Of a stretch of DNA of 64,000 nt, positions 1 to 11,614 are shown in pieces. How positions within the stretch are numbered: position 1 is the stretch's first letter; every line of letters starts with the position of its first letter. Location: the NCBI GenBank assembly GCA_958299035.1, contig CATQJL010000316.1, forward strand, positions 43,521,585 to 43,585,584. The letters are read 5' to 3'. This DNA is from Cylicocyclus nassatus (lineage: Eukaryota > Nematoda > Chromadorea > Rhabditida > Strongylidae). A program made the translations under genes and the position numbers. Under the pieces are notes generated by a model. The model was given only the letters and a program-made list of their open reading frames with translations. It had not been told where the DNA came from and searched no databases.

Positions 1-262
1 TTAAGTAATCAGCACGCTCGATTATCCCCTGTGCCAACTCCCAGCCCCGTAGCGCAAACTTTGCAAAAAATCGATAAAAATCGATAAGATCGATATCGAT
101 CGATGACGAAAAGTAGTCTATGACACCCGCTCCGCCCCGTATATGTATGTGCGCCAAGTTTGGTCCGGATCGGTTGAGAAATGAATTTTCTATTCGGAAT
201 ATAAGTATACACATACATACAGACATACAGACAGACAGACAGACATCCAGCTTTATATAAGC
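1..262. repeat. Dispersed repeat with polypyrimidine and ACAGACAG tail, copy 1
   Basis: The segment holds the blocks GTAATCAGCACGCTC, CCAACTCCCAGCCCCGTAGC, repeated AATCGATAAAATCGAT, GCGCCAAGTTTGGTCCGGAT and a final ACATACAGACAGACAGAC run that ends CAGCTTTATATAAG. The same blocks occur in the same order at 5222-5462, and the first half is tandemly amplified at 21408-21775. A tail of this kind looks like the end of a retroelement or SINE, but no coding sequence supports that, so the class is open. Confidence 0.6.
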
Positions 263-282
263 CTTGTTTCAAAGAAAGCTAG

Positions 283-1060
283 GGCGTTGCGTATTCTGCG
301 TGATTCCCATGACTCCGCGTACTCTGGAATGTCGCGAAATTCCCGGATTATCGCGGACTCTGGCGAAAATCTCTTAATTCCGCGAAGTTCACGGAGATTT
401 TGCAATTCTGTGAGCGGTATTGTGATCTTGAGCAGATTTTAGAACAAATTCGATCAGAGTGACTCTCTACCATACTCCTACATATACTTTCTATGTGTCA
501 TCAGCGACAAATCAATGGCAATACTGTTATCAGCACACCTAACAATTCAACCAAACAAAATCCAGCAAAATTGAGCGAAAACTTACTTCTAGCGTATAAC
601 CTTTGATGTAACTGGCTTAGCACCATAGGGCGGGGTTTTGTGATCTAATTGAGGCCGCTCGCGCCCGCGACGCACCTGCATCTCTCTCGCGCGAGTGCTC
701 TCTGATCATTACCTAGCTTTATTAGGTCACGAAGCCCCGCCTTTGCCGATGCCAAGCCAGTTGAATCAAATGGTACCTATCATATCCTGCTAGGTTGTGG
801 CACTCTCTTAGACTAGATGGTGCGCCTCGCCGAGCTGAATCGAATGGTGTCCTCGGATTCAGAATTCGTCCATTTTGAAGCGAGATATGGCGATGCGACG
901 CCGATTCCGACGGACTCTAGTGATGTGCGGCGCACTCCGCTGCTCTCCGACGGACTCTAGTGGAGTGTGGCGCACTCTGCCGCACTCCGGCGCACTGCAG
1001 CGGACTCTGGCGGAGTGCGACGCAGTCCGGCGATTTTTTTGACGAATTATGGGCGGTATT
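283..1060. repeat. Foldback family with GGAGTGCGCCGC repeats, copy 1
   Basis: This segment is the inverted counterpart of 53240-53885. Shared landmarks in reverse order include the CGTATTCTGCGTGATTCCCATGA end, GATCAGAGTGACTCTCTACC, CAGCACACTxAACAATTCA and the CCTCGGATTCAGAATTCGTCC block, followed by a GC-rich tract of degenerate GCGCACTCCG/CGGACTCTAG repeats at 895-1030. The far end (GATTTTTTTGACGAATTATGGGCGGTATT) matches 52745-52780 inverted. A 183 bp MITE sits inside this copy and is absent from the other. Confidence 0.65.
594..776. mobile_element. Palindromic MITE, CTTTGATT-AACTGGC ends, copy 1
   Basis: The element is a 183 bp inverted repeat. Its left end reads CTTTGATGTAACTGGCTTAG and its right end is the complement of CATTTGATTCAACTGGCTTG; GGCGGGGTTTT pairs with AGCCCCGCC further in. 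A second copy lies at 12787-12964. The host repeat at 53560-53590 has no such insert, giving an empty-site comparison. No transposase is encoded and the superfamily is not clear. Confidence 0.7.
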
Positions 1061-2800
1061 GTATATGAACTGAATCTGGTGTATAAACGGGTAAGGTTAT
1101 AAGGAGCATGGTGCATAAAATGTTGTACACCAAGTTTTTTTCTGAAAATTTCTTACTGGTAAAAAATGGAAAATAGGTCGCCTGCAACGGCAAGGAATAA
1201 TATGTCACCAATGTTGGCGATAGAGGGGATCAGTAACAGTAACAAAGTACGAAATCGTATACGAAATGTAAACGAACTGCTTGCCCAATTTTCTTGCAAA
1301 TTTCTCAATGCCGCTCCGAGGTGACGGATGTTCAGTTTATAAAATTTTTTCCATGATTTCTATACATAGATCTTGCATCCAAAGTTTGACACAAAGTAAC
1401 ATTCTGATTTTAAATATACTCTTCTTCTTAAAACCCGAAACAGCAACGACGTTGGAACTCTTGAAGGCAGCGTCCAAAAACTGAAGACATAGGGATCTTG
1501 AAGACAGGTTTCGGGAGCCAAACGCATTATCTAAGCGGTAGTGCAAATGGCGCACAGGGGGCTGGGATATGCATCTTTGAACCAGGCCCCACTACCGTTT
1601 TGGACGGACGACTTGCTTGCCTTATATGCCATTTGGGACTCTTCAGGCTCTAAAACCAACACCTACGATTTGTGACGTAACTTCCTCATTGTAGATGATG
1701 ATATACCATTGCCACATGTCGAACTCTTTCTGATTTTCGTTTTATGCAGAGAAGTGCCTTGGTCTGACGTTTTAAGAAGAGCGAGGAAGTTAGCCTCTAA
1801 CTGGGGCAGGATCCCAATCGCAGTGGCAATCTAAAAAAACGCATTCTAAATCGGCCTTGTTTATCTAAATACATATCTGACTTCCTTATCTGCTGTGGTA
1901 TTTTCTGAAAGAAATGATCGTTTGATTCTGATATGACAAACTATTAGTGGCACAATTTTGAATATTAGTTATTCGACGCGCTTATTTATGTTTCTGGTGA
2001 ATGTGTGCATTCCTTGTGGTCATGTGAATACCCTAGCAATTACGCACTCTTAAGTTGAATTGCAATCCACATCATGTGTCAAAGCCCTAATGACTTTACA
2101 CTTTAACCGCTCATAACTTTTTCTAGAGAATTACTCAGCACATACAAAAGATTAAAATCAGCTCAGTTGAGCATGAGCATCAGCGCATTTAACAATATGC
2201 ATTTCATTCTAATTCGCCACTAAAGTTTAGGGTCTTTCTCTTGTAAAGAGAATGTCCTCGCGTTATGAGTGTAAGCATGAGACAGCTCAAATATGTTTGT
2301 TTAATCATGAAGGCGCCTTAATCAGCTCTACATCGGCCCTGCGGAACCCGGCTTTCTTCGGCAAAATTTGATGTGCAGGACTACTTTCTAACCTCATTTC
2401 TGAAGCGCGCAAAGTATTCCACAGCAAAAAATTGCCTCAACAAAATGAGAACAGCTGTATCTAGCTTTTTCCAATGCTCTCAGCCGTTTTGTTCCGAAAC
2501 ATTAACATTTCATGGCTAAAATTATCCGGAAATTTATATTTGCTCAATCACTTAGAGTACAAAGTTGCTCTCAATTTAATCCTGAAATTAAGGCAAACAA
2601 ATATGGAATCATGAAGCAGCGCTGGTTACGAACAAACAAACCATTGACTTACACTTGGAGCGATTGAAAAGAAGTAAAGAACAAGATTATCAAAAAGAAG
2701 TACGACTTGTTCAAAAATTTGCAGACGGTACGAATTTGATGTGAATTTATAATAAAAAATATTAACGTTACTTTTACATTTCTCATCTCATCATTTCCGA
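1061..2800. other. No recognisable feature
   Basis: The stretch is AT-rich single-copy-looking DNA with only short open frames. I saw no repeat shared with the rest of the window, no domain and no clear splice-site pattern. Confidence 0.4.
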
Positions 2801-2804
2801 TCCT

Positions 2805-3020
2805 CTAGAATAAGGCAAAACATCTTTTACGTTTCAAAACATAACGCGTGGCAGTTTTTGAGTTAGAGTGTAAAAAAGTATGGCTTGAGGATGATAGTTC
2901 AGCAAGTTTTTTAGCTTGTCCTTTATAAAATTTCAAGTCCTTAACGCATTCAAAAAGTTCACTAGCTTCTTCCGGAAGATCATAAGCATTAAACTGTTTA
3001 AGTGATTTTGCCAGCACCAA
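2805..3020 (-). CDS. Unrecognised 71-codon open frame, possible exon
   Basis: The frame has protein-like composition: mixed charged and hydrophobic residues, an acidic-rich middle (LPEEASELFECVKDLKF) and a basic C-terminal end (YVLKRKRCF). It opens at a TTG codon directly after a stop, so it is not a complete gene with an ATG. It could be an exon or a decayed transposon piece. I do not recognise the family and no neighbouring frame continues it. Confidence 0.2.
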   Translation of the reverse strand: MVLAKSLKQFNAYDLPEEASELFECVKDLKFYKGQAKKLAELSSSSHTFLHSNSKTATRYVLKRKRCFALF

Positions 3021-4167
3021 TCATTACAGCATTTATTCGGCTAACGTTCTGCCTAGTCGGGTCGCCTTCGTCAGAGACTATGAAATGAGGGAATAGTGAA
3101 GAACAACCTTTCAACCATCCCATCACATGCAGGAATATCCTAAAAGGTGGAAAAAAGCTCTCGTTGAGGGCGAGAACTACTAGCTCATCTTTGCTGTTAA
3201 ATGAGGAAGATCCACCGCACGGGATGCGCTAACAACGAACGAGGCAAATTTCTGGAGGGTATGCATAGATCAATACTCAAATGACTCCAGTAGTGGGCGT
3301 ATGTATAAATCAATACTTGCATAACTACAGTAGTGGAGCAAGTCATAAGAGTAATGCATTCTCTTCTGTTGATTTTGGGATTCCTGGATAAAATCCAGCA
3401 CGCCTCGAAGGTCTTTCGCGACGACAACTCGTTTCCTGTAACAGAATGTCAAGCGAAACCTCGTAAGCGAACCTGTCTTAATGGCACAACTTATGACGCG
3501 TGCCCAAAGAGTTTGATGAACTTAGTCTTTGCAATCCATCTTTGTGCTCGTCGATCCTGACCCCCATTCGTCTCGCCTACATATTTTTTCCATATAACTC
3601 AAAACTATCGATATACGTAACAGAGCACATGCAATCGAAAGAAATGCTTCATGCTTGGTCATATGTTCTGTTGCGCCCTAGACTTTGTTTAGAATTAACA
3701 GAGAATGCGTTTTTAATCAAAGTGGTTGCTCCAAATGAACGCTATATCATTTTGTAGGAAAGCAGACACTGAATTCAAATCTGTCTTCAGTTTCTGCAGC
3801 GCACCTCTGGACGCCGAGTTGTGAGTGTTTTGTGCAAGAAATGAGAGCATTTTCTAAATAAAATCAGGTCGTGACGTTCTCTTCAACGCTCAAGTACAGC
3901 AGTGACGAGTGAGATTAAATAGAAGATATCCGCAGTGTGATCTGATACCCAGAAATTAGCCATTTGAACGATTTCAAAATTTTAATCTAATGGCTCGCTC
4001 AATTTTTTGATTAAAAAGCGCTCATAACTCTGCGGAGCCAGAGCCGCATATGGACTAATGAGGGCAAATTTGGAATCAGTGTCTAATTTTATACAAAACT
4101 AGTTGGGTTTGCCGGTCCAGACCGAGCCATTGTTCTCCTGTACTGGAGCCCACCCCTCCCCCTTTTA
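3021..4167. other. No recognisable feature
   Basis: Several short open frames overlap on both strands here, none with a recognisable domain. No inverted or tandem repeat stands out. Confidence 0.4.
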
Positions 4168-4169
4168 TA

Positions 4170-4849
4170 CAGGGTGTCCCAAAAAGATGTGCACACTGTT
4201 TGATTTTGAATAACTCTCTTATTATGAGGTCTTTCGAGAAGCGGTAAGCGCCATTTTGTAGAGCTATCTTCAACTTAGATTTACAGTATAGAGCGAATCA
4301 CCGACCGCTCCTCTTTACTGTAGGATTACGGTAACAACTTGGAAGAGGGTTTTTGGCCATGAAATGCCGTATTTTGCCTCAGAAAGGAATCAAAACAACC
4401 TAAAAACTTTTATACTGGGCTAATTAGAGTTGCTGATTATAATTGTAAAGTTTCCAACTTATTATGATGCTTCACTGAAGAGTTACGCCAGGTAAAAGGT
4501 AGCGGCCATTTTTTCAATGTTCCTAAAAAGTGTGGTTACACCGTTTAAAAAGCTTCGTAATCTTGTGAATAGTTGAGTATTGAACTCAGCGTCCATAAAA
4601 ACCCTATTACACAAGTTTTCACAATTTTTTGAAAAATTTTGAAACGGCAGCTTTTTCCACATTGACACCATATGTTTCAAGTTTCTACCGTAATCCTACA
4701 GTAATGAAGAGAGATGGGTGATTCATTCTATAATGGAAATCTAAGTTGAAGCTAGCTCTACAAAATGGCGCTTACCGCTTCTCGAAAGACCTCATAATAA
4801 TAGGGTTATTCAAAATCAAACAGTGTGCACATCTTTTTGGGACACCCTG
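4170..4849. mobile_element. CAGGGTGTCCCA foldback element, copy 1
   Basis: The 680 bp element starts CAGGGTGTCCCAAAAAGATG and ends with the complement of the same sequence, flanked by TA on both sides. Pairing continues through the arms (CACACTGTTTGATT, AATAACTCTC, GAAGCGGTAAGCGCCATTTTG). A TA target and CAGGGTGTCC ends fit the Tc1/mariner superfamily. There is no transposase, so it must rely on an autonomous relative elsewhere. Five more copies lie in the window. Confidence 0.85.
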
Positions 4850-5029
4850 TATGTTATGGATAACTTACCCTGAAACATCCGCTTCGAAACCGCATCCTCG
4901 TGATCCTGAGGTGAAAATGAGCTTCACCCCCTCCTTTACATGTTATGGGAAAATGCTTGACTGAACATGATAAGCCTTCAATTCCTTTGGAAGACGTAGA
5001 AAAATCAATAAATTAAAAGAAGGACTCAA

Positions 5030-5462
5030 TAAATCGTTGCAGAAAGTAGCCTATCATCTGCGCAGGGGTCGAAAACATATGTGTGCAAAGTTCCAGCTAG
5101 ATCGGTTGAGCGGCGCGCGTTTCTATAACGCACATAGCCTCCAAATTCAAAATCTTGAGCGTTATATATACTATATAGTAGTTATAGTTGGCAAACCCGG
5201 CTCCGCCCGGCCCTGTCAATAATATATTCGTAATCAGCATGCTCAATTACCCCCCCCCCCTATGCCAATTTCCAGCCCCGTAGCTCAAACTTTGCAAAAA
5301 ATAGATAAAATCGATATCGACCGATGACGAAAAGTAGCCTACGACACGCTCCCCGCCCCGAAGTGCATGTGTGCCAAGTTTGGTCCAAATCTATTCAGAA
5401 ATGAAAATTTCTATTGCGCACATACGTACAAACATACATACAGACAGACATTCAGCTTTATA
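5030..5462. repeat. Dispersed repeat with ACAGACAG tail, copy 2 plus partial copy
   Basis: Positions 5222-5462 repeat the order of blocks seen at 1-262, ending in ACATACATACAGACAGACAT and CAGCTTTATATAC. Just upstream, 5085-5110 carries GTGCAAAGTTCCAGCTAGATCGGTTGAG, a diverged version of the CCAAGTTTGGTCCGGATCGG block, so a partial copy appears to precede the complete one. GGCAAACCCGGCTCCGCCCG at 5190-5209 recurs near 16492. Confidence 0.55.
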
Positions 5463-5464
5463 TA

Positions 5465-7004
5465 CAGTGCTGGACATAATTATAAAGCCATTCTAGAAAT
5501 CGTCGTAGTTTTCGTTCTTGTTAATGAATCTGTCTAAAACTTTGCTTTATTGTGCCATGTCAACCTACCATGACCCCACAAAATGGCTTTCAGTCTTGTT
5601 GAATTTGAACGGAGAAATACGAAAAAATTCGAAAAAGCCCTCTCTAGAAGCTGGACAAAATTATGAAGCCACCTGGTTTTTCTAATCACTATCGCATTCG
5701 TTGACTCTCAAATTTTTTTGTACAATTACATCCCAAATTATGAAGCATTTGCAACATCTACCGCCTATCATCCTACTCAAATAGAAGCGATCACTGCAAT
5801 TTTGCTTTCAAAAGCACCAAAAGCCAATCTGCTTCAACAAACAAATGGTTTGGAGAGTTTTCAAGCTCTTGTTCATTTTAAGTTATAATCATGGAATCTA
5901 CTGGCCCTTCTGGATGAATGAGGTGAAGAGCGCTTTCGTAAACTCTGCGTAATTGCTGATTTTGACGGACAGACTCCAACCTCAACATAGGCTTGAAACG
6001 CTTTTGAACTACAAAACTCATTTTGCAACGTCCACAAAATGCTGAACTTGATTTATTACATTGCCTACATGGAGATGCAGCTTTCGCACAACTTTCGATT
6101 TTCCCCAATGATGCGGTAGCGATTTAGACTAGAAATACTTTCCACGAAAATTCCCTGCGAGCAGAAATTCCGATATAACCTTAGATTTCCCGATTTCTCT
6201 CTGTGTTTCAGGTCATATTTCAACCGATGAATGAGCTTAGCTAAGATTTTGAAGTTTTAAGCGTCTCCGGTTTTATCTCGTGATCTGAGTTGGCTTTGAT
6301 TGTGCAGGGTGCTCCACTCAACATTCAGTGGATGTCAACTGCGGCTGAACCAGAGTGCTCAATCCCGAAATTTTTTCCCAGTCATGCAGACGAGTTCACT
6401 GTTGTATGGCTGTCGTAATGGCTACATTGCAGTAATTTCTGTCTTGAAAGTCGAGTTTTGTGGTGCAAAAGTGCGCCATGGTGGGGTTGGAGTCTGTCCG
6501 TCAAAATCAGCGATGACGCAAAGTTTACGGAAGCGCACTTCACCTCATCTATCCAGAAGGGTCAGTAGATTCCATGACTATTATTTGAAATGAACAAGAG
6601 CTTGAAAACTCTTCAAACCATTTGTTTGTTGAAGCAAACTAATTTTTGGTGCTTTTCAAAGCAAAAAATGCAGTGATCGCTTCTACTTGAGTAGGATGAC
6701 AGGCCGTAGGTGTTGCAAATGTTTCATACTTTGGGATGTGATTGCACAAAAAATTTTGAGATTCAACGAATGCGATAGTGATTAGAAAAACCAGGTGGCT
6801 TTATAATTTTGTGCAGCTTTTAAAGAGGGCTTTTTCGAATTTTTTTCGTTTTTCTCCGTTCAAATTCAACAAGACTGAAAGCCGTTTTTAGGGGTCATGG
6901 TAGGTTGACATGCGCAAAATACAGCAAAGTTTTAGACAGATTCATTGACAAGAACGAAAATTACGACGATTTTCAGAGTGGCTTTGTAATTATGTCCAGC
7001 ACTG
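5465..7004. mobile_element. Tc1-like 1.5 kb foldback element
   Basis: The ends are CAGTGCTGGACATAATTATA and its complement, each flanked by TA. Each arm is roughly 650-700 bp and pairs closely through landmarks such as GAAAAACCAGGTGGCTT, CACTATCGCATTCGTTGA and AAACAAATGGTTTGGAGAG. A second GCTGGACAAAATTATGAAGCC block lies inside the left arm at 5651 with its partner near 6800, so the end sequence is partly duplicated within each arm. TA targets and these ends suggest Tc1/mariner. The central open frames show no recognisable DDE domain. Confidence 0.85.
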
Positions 7005-7821
7005 TATGAGATAGATGACATGGGGCTTGTCAGTAAAGGCTCCCTCACCAAAAATTTTGCAAGAAAAATATCTTAACGACTTTCTATAAGTCTCGCAAAC
7101 TGATTTTCGCATGCGTGTTGATGACTTCAATCAACTCATAAAAAAATGAAGGAGAAGCAGAATGCTACCTTGCTACCTCGTCGCCAGATGATCTGTTGAT
7201 GTAACTCGCTCGCGTCTTCTTGGGTATCCGTTAGTCTGCGTTACCTGCGGCCGTATTCATCAACAAACCCAGTGGGTGGACCCTACTCAGTGGGTTCTAA
7301 AATCCACAATGGTCGCTTAACCGACATTCACAAACGTACCCAGTGGGTTCGCGAACCCAAAAGGCGAGCATAACGGCATTCACGAAACAAGTTACCCAGT
7401 TCTCGTGGGTCCCAGAACACACTGGGCGTTGGGTTGGCGAACTCAAGCATGGAACAGTTTCTCGTGGTACAGTTTCTCAAAGGGTCACATGCAAAGCCAG
7501 TCCCTTTGCTGAATACTATATGCATTTATATAAGCACGGATAGTTACTACTAGCAACACATATACATTAAAAACCTTTTCATATTCTTTATAACATAGAA
7601 ATTTTTGTTGGACAAGTTTCGATGAAATCCACTGGGATGTGGGTCTAGCAAACTTGATGCCAGTCATGATTTGCAGTCTGATTTCTTCGTCAATTTGTAA
7701 AAAGCCTAAGCACTTGCCGATGTTTGCTCATGCTGTCTTATAATTTTTTTTTGATACTGCTGCGACTAAAGAGAAGCCTTATTTAGGAAACAGAGCGTAT
7801 GCCTGCATTCGTGTTCATGTA

Positions 7822-8493
7822 CAGGGTGTCCCAAAAAATGTACCTACTGTTTGATTGTAAATAACTCTCTTGTAATGAAGCGTTTCGAGAAGCCTTAGTT
7901 AGCATTTTGTAGAGCGAGGTTAAACTTAGGTTTACAGTATGGAGCGAATTATCGATCCTCTTCATTATTGTAGGATTAGGTAAGAACTTTGACAAGGATT
8001 TTAGGCCATTGTAGGCTATATTCTGCCTCGGAACAAAACCAAATAAGCCAAAAGCTCTTATACTACGGTAATGGGAGCCGCTAATTTCGAATTTGAAATT
8101 CCCATTTTATTGTGATGTGATGCTTCTTTACTAAGTTATCCCTGGTAAATCGCAATAACTCAATTCCCAACATTTGTCAGAAATGTAATTAACCGTCAAA
8201 AAAAAGCTGAAAACACTGGTAGAAAGTTGTTAGCTGGAAACAGCATGTGCGGAAACCCTAGTACACGATCATTCAAATTTTTTGAAAAATTTTGGTGGTA
8301 TATCCCACAATGGTTCCATATGCTGGCAGTTCTTACCGTAATCCTACAGCAGCGAAGAGCGATCGATAATTCGCCCCATACTGTACTATGTCTAACCTCA
8401 CTCTACAAAATGGTACCTAAAGCTTCTCGAAACTCTTCATTTCGAGAGAGTTATTTACAATCAAACAGTAGGTACATTTTTTGGGACACACTG
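7822..8493. mobile_element. CAGGGTGTCCCA foldback element, copy 2
   Basis: This is a 672 bp inverted repeat flanked by TA. The left end is CAGGGTGTCCCAAAAAATGT; the right end has one change (GGGACACACTG). Arms share TACCTACTGTTTGATTGTAA and GAGTTATTTACAATC. It lies inside the larger 7249-10012 element and is therefore the younger insertion. Confidence 0.85.
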
Positions 8494-8910
8494 TATTTGT
8501 TGTCTGTGTTTGTCCATGTTTGTCTATGTTCGTTTATTCCGCAAATAGAACTCTGTTAATAATCCCTTTGCATTCCAATTTAAGGAAAACGTACTTCTTC
8601 ACTATTAGGGCACATTCGTAGAAGAAATACAAATGGACAAAAGGACTCGGGCACTTTCTGCAATTATGCACCTTGCCCTGATGATAAAATTTTCGTTTGA
8701 AATTATGTGTTGGGAAAGGCATAGATTTACATGTCATGTATAACAAAAGCATCTAGGATAAAACTTAGTTACTCCTTGCAAGTTATTCCTTGCACCATGA
8801 CAATTGTTGAGACTATGAGGATTCTTGAATGTCAGCTATGTTGTGCAATTTTCGAAAAATGTGGCTGATATCATAACTTATAATAACGGGCTAAGGGTGT
8901 TTACATTTTT

Positions 8911-8930
8911 GTGTGTGTGTGTGTGCGTGT
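8911..8930. repeat. GT dinucleotide repeat
   Basis: A short run of alternating GT with a single GC interruption, inside the 7249-10012 element. Confidence 0.9.
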
Positions 8931-10045
8931 GCCTGTCTGTCCGTTACGAAATTCGTAGAGCGTGTTCCAGCCAACAGCCTAAATTTTGCATAGCGCACGC
9001 TATCTGCGTGAAAGCCCACCATGCAAAAACATGAGCGGATCCAGAGTGGGTCCGTTGAAAATTGCGCCTCAAACGGATCCGCTTGGCTTCTGACCAGCAA
9101 AATTGGGCCGGTACCAACATTTTTTGCGAAGTCATGGATACGTCTGACAAGCTAATGTGCAAGCCATGGACGTTAACCCAAAAAATTAGACTAAAGTTGA
9201 TTAGTTTACGAAAATGGCGCCAAAAAGAATAAGTTGCATAAATGTTCAATTTGCCAAGATTTTACCTGATCGTTTGAGAAGATTCTTGCACATGAGTGTA
9301 GTCCATGGTGATTATTGTCATTATGGCGACTACCAGATCATAGAAAGTCCAAAGACCAATTCAAATTCCCATTAATTTTTCTCGAAACAGTTTCATCCAA
9401 GCGAAAATATCGATCTCCCACAAAAAAGCTCTGGGAATGAGTAGTTGTTTACAAATCATTCGTGATAGCCTGCATGGCCCGGTAGTTTCAATGTCATTAT
9501 TATGCGTGAATGAGTTAGGCATACAGAAAGTAGGGCCAGTGCGAACCTCTGCGAAGCAGAGGTGACGCACTGGTTCCTTATGAGGTAAAACACAAATTCA
9601 AACAAAAAAGATCACTTGAACAAAAGAATAGATCCATTTTTCATCCATTTTCACACACATTATTGTCGGCGGTCATGTCTGGGTCTGAGAGAATACAGAT
9701 TAAAGAACAGAATAAAGGAAGTGCAAGTATTGCCGCACAAAAGACACTGATTCATGTCATTTATGAACAAAAGACTTCCCAAAGCGCGTCAAGCGTGCTG
9801 GCGCTTTTAGTTTAGCGCGATCCGTGTGCGTCAGAGATTATAAAAATAGTACACAGACTGGAAAGGAACACTGGTGACGTTATGGGTTAGCTAACCCAGC
9901 GGAGCGTTTGTGAAAACCGATCTTATCCAGTGGTTCGCGAACCTACAAAACCCACTGGGTTCGCGAACCCGATGGAGTTGGGGACTCACTGGGTTCGTTG
10001 ATAAGTACGGCCACCGGAGTACCTTACAAATGGAAGAGGCTTTGA

Positions 10046-10334
10046 CGGCAGTGTCCGGGCAAGAGGACGATTTTGGTTTGTGCTTACCTGTGCCTAATCG
10101 TTACGCTGAACCCAGAAATCATACTAGGGAGCGCGAAAACAACGAAAAGGGGCGCTAGCGGAAGCGATATGATCGCTTTTTAAGCTGGGAGAGTAACTTC
10201 ACAAAGTTGAAGGTCCCGCCCACATAATTTTCTCCCTCTGTTGGAACCCTTTTTCGCCATTTTTGCGCTCTCTCATGCGAAATTGGACGCGGAAGGCCAA
10301 GTTGAGCACAACAGCTTCTCGCCCGGACGCTGAA
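10046..10334. mobile_element. AGGCAG-family MITE, short copy
   Basis: The left end reads CGGCAGTGTCCGGGCAAGAG and the right end contains GCCCGGACGCTG, its complement. TTGA flanks both sides (10042-10045 and 10335-10338). The first 60 bases follow the family pattern (GATTTTGG, TTTGTGCTTACCTG), but the element is only 289 bp, so it has lost internal sequence relative to the ~400-475 bp copies. Confidence 0.75.
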
Positions 10335-10419
10335 TTGAATGTCCGACGACACCATGTTAGCTGTGCGAAGCATGCCGATTTGGTGCCTTGCTTTGAAGAG
10401 TAATTGAGATTGTTTCTTA

Positions 10420-11160
10420 GGCTTTGGCCATACTTTGCCCGTGTTGCCGATGTTTCCAGTGTTGCCAGTGTTGAAAGTGTTGAAAGTGTTACCGGTGTTG
10501 AAAGTGTTGAAAGTGTTGCCAGTGTTGAAAATGTTGAAAGTGTTGCCGGTGTTGAAAGTGTTGAATGGAGATCATCAGTCTAGCAGTTTCATTCTTTCTC
10601 GAACGATCTCACCGGCTGGTGAATACGTTGGAAATGGAATTGGGGAATGAGAAATGAAATTGAAATGAGATGGGGAAGATTTTCGCATGCAGAACATCTT
10701 GAAACAAACTTTTTGGAAAGTGGACGGCTTGTCTGGAATAGGCAATCTCCAATATTTGAGAAAGCTAACGTCTGAGAAGTAATGTGTTTTAGTTCGAATC
10801 CTGCCGCGCTTGCGATTAGTGAGTAGGGACCTAGGTAAGTGAGGTCTGCAGCGTTTTCAAATATTGGAGATTGCCTATTTCAGACAAGCCGTCCACTTTT
10901 CAAAAAGTTTGTTTGAGGATCTTTTGCATGCGAAAACATTCCCCATCTCATTTCAGTTTTTTTTCTCATTCCCCAATTCCATTTCCAACGTATTCACCAG
11001 CCGGTGAGATTGTTCGAGAAAAAATGAAACTGCTAGACTGATGATCTCCATTCAACACTTTCAACACCGGCAACACTTTTAACACTTTCAACACCGGCAA
11101 CACTTTCGACACTGGCAACACTGGAAACATCGGCAACACGGGCGAAGTATGGCCAAAGCC
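10420..11160. mobile_element. Hairpin element with TTA target duplication (PIF/Harbinger-like)
   Basis: A 741 bp near-perfect inverted repeat begins GGCTTTGGCCATACTTTGCC and ends with the complement, flanked by TTA on both sides (10417-10419, 11161-11163). Arms of about 340 bp enclose a loop near 10770-10855. A three-base TTA duplication and a GG start fit PIF/Harbinger MITEs. Both arms contain a mirrored 9-bp-based minisatellite. No transposase is present. Confidence 0.8.
10441..10566. repeat. GTGTTGAAA minisatellite
   Basis: The tract is built from a 9 bp unit alternating between GTGTTGAAA and GTGTTGCCA/GCCG. Its inverted partner is at 11057-11135. The two arrays differ in unit number, so one arm has gained or lost units since the hairpin formed. 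Confidence 0.8.
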
Positions 11161-11163
11161 TTA

Positions 11164-11612
11164 CTGGTTGCTTTCTTTACTACTATCCCTATACTCTCCT
11201 TATCAGTCATATGTGAATGTTGACAATAAGAAATCATTAAATTGGATGCCAGCTGATTGCAGGTTGAATAGGTCAAAGCATATGCCCATTTCCGTTTGAG
11301 TTAGGCAAAGGATGGGAGTCATCAATGTACCAGCAGTAGGAAATAGTACTGCGGCTAAGTACTGGCTTTTTTACTTTAAACATGAAACATACAACTATCG
11401 CAGGATCCAAACTTTGTATTATAGCAAGCCCACCGTTCTGTTCAAAGTATGACCCGCAGAATAGTGAACAGTCTAGACAACATTCTGATAGCGTCATGAC
11501 CTGCTGAATAGTAAAATCATGCACGGTGAATTTATCAATACTCTGTTTCCAACAAATCGCATGCTTTGCAAGTTCTCTGACAGGGTGCTCATACTAAGGA
11601 AATGCGCAAGAA
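11164..11612. other. No recognisable feature
   Basis: Short open frames only. No repeat shared with the rest of the window was seen. Confidence 0.4.
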
Positions 11613-11614
11613 TA

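Larger units (their letters stand above)
7249..10012. mobile_element. 2.8 kb element with GGCCGTATTCAT ends
   Basis: The left end is GGCCGTATTCATCAACAAAC and the right end is the complement of GGCCGTACTTATCAACGAAC. Both ends carry several copies of a palindromic block, ACCCAGTGGGTTCGCGAACC, at 7267-7440 and 9895-9990, as expected of subterminal transposase-binding repeats. The GG start and GTATTCATnAA pattern recall PIF/Harbinger-type elements, but I could not find a flanking target duplication and no transposase remains. A CAGGGTGTCCCA foldback is nested inside. The interior has only short frames. Confidence 0.6.

Noticed and set aside
5878..6593. Transposase gene in the centre of the 5465 foldback
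   Set aside because: Frames at 5878-6108 and 6300-6593 are mirror-image readings of the two arms and show no DDE or helix-turn-helix motif that I can recognise.
8825..9249. Overlapping open frames near the GT repeat
   Set aside because: They lie inside the 7249-10012 element, include simple repeat, and show no protein family features.
10795..10815. B-box-like AGTTCGAATCC in the loop of the 10420 hairpin
   Set aside because: One mismatch to a Pol III B box, but no A box or tRNA fold upstream. Treated as chance.
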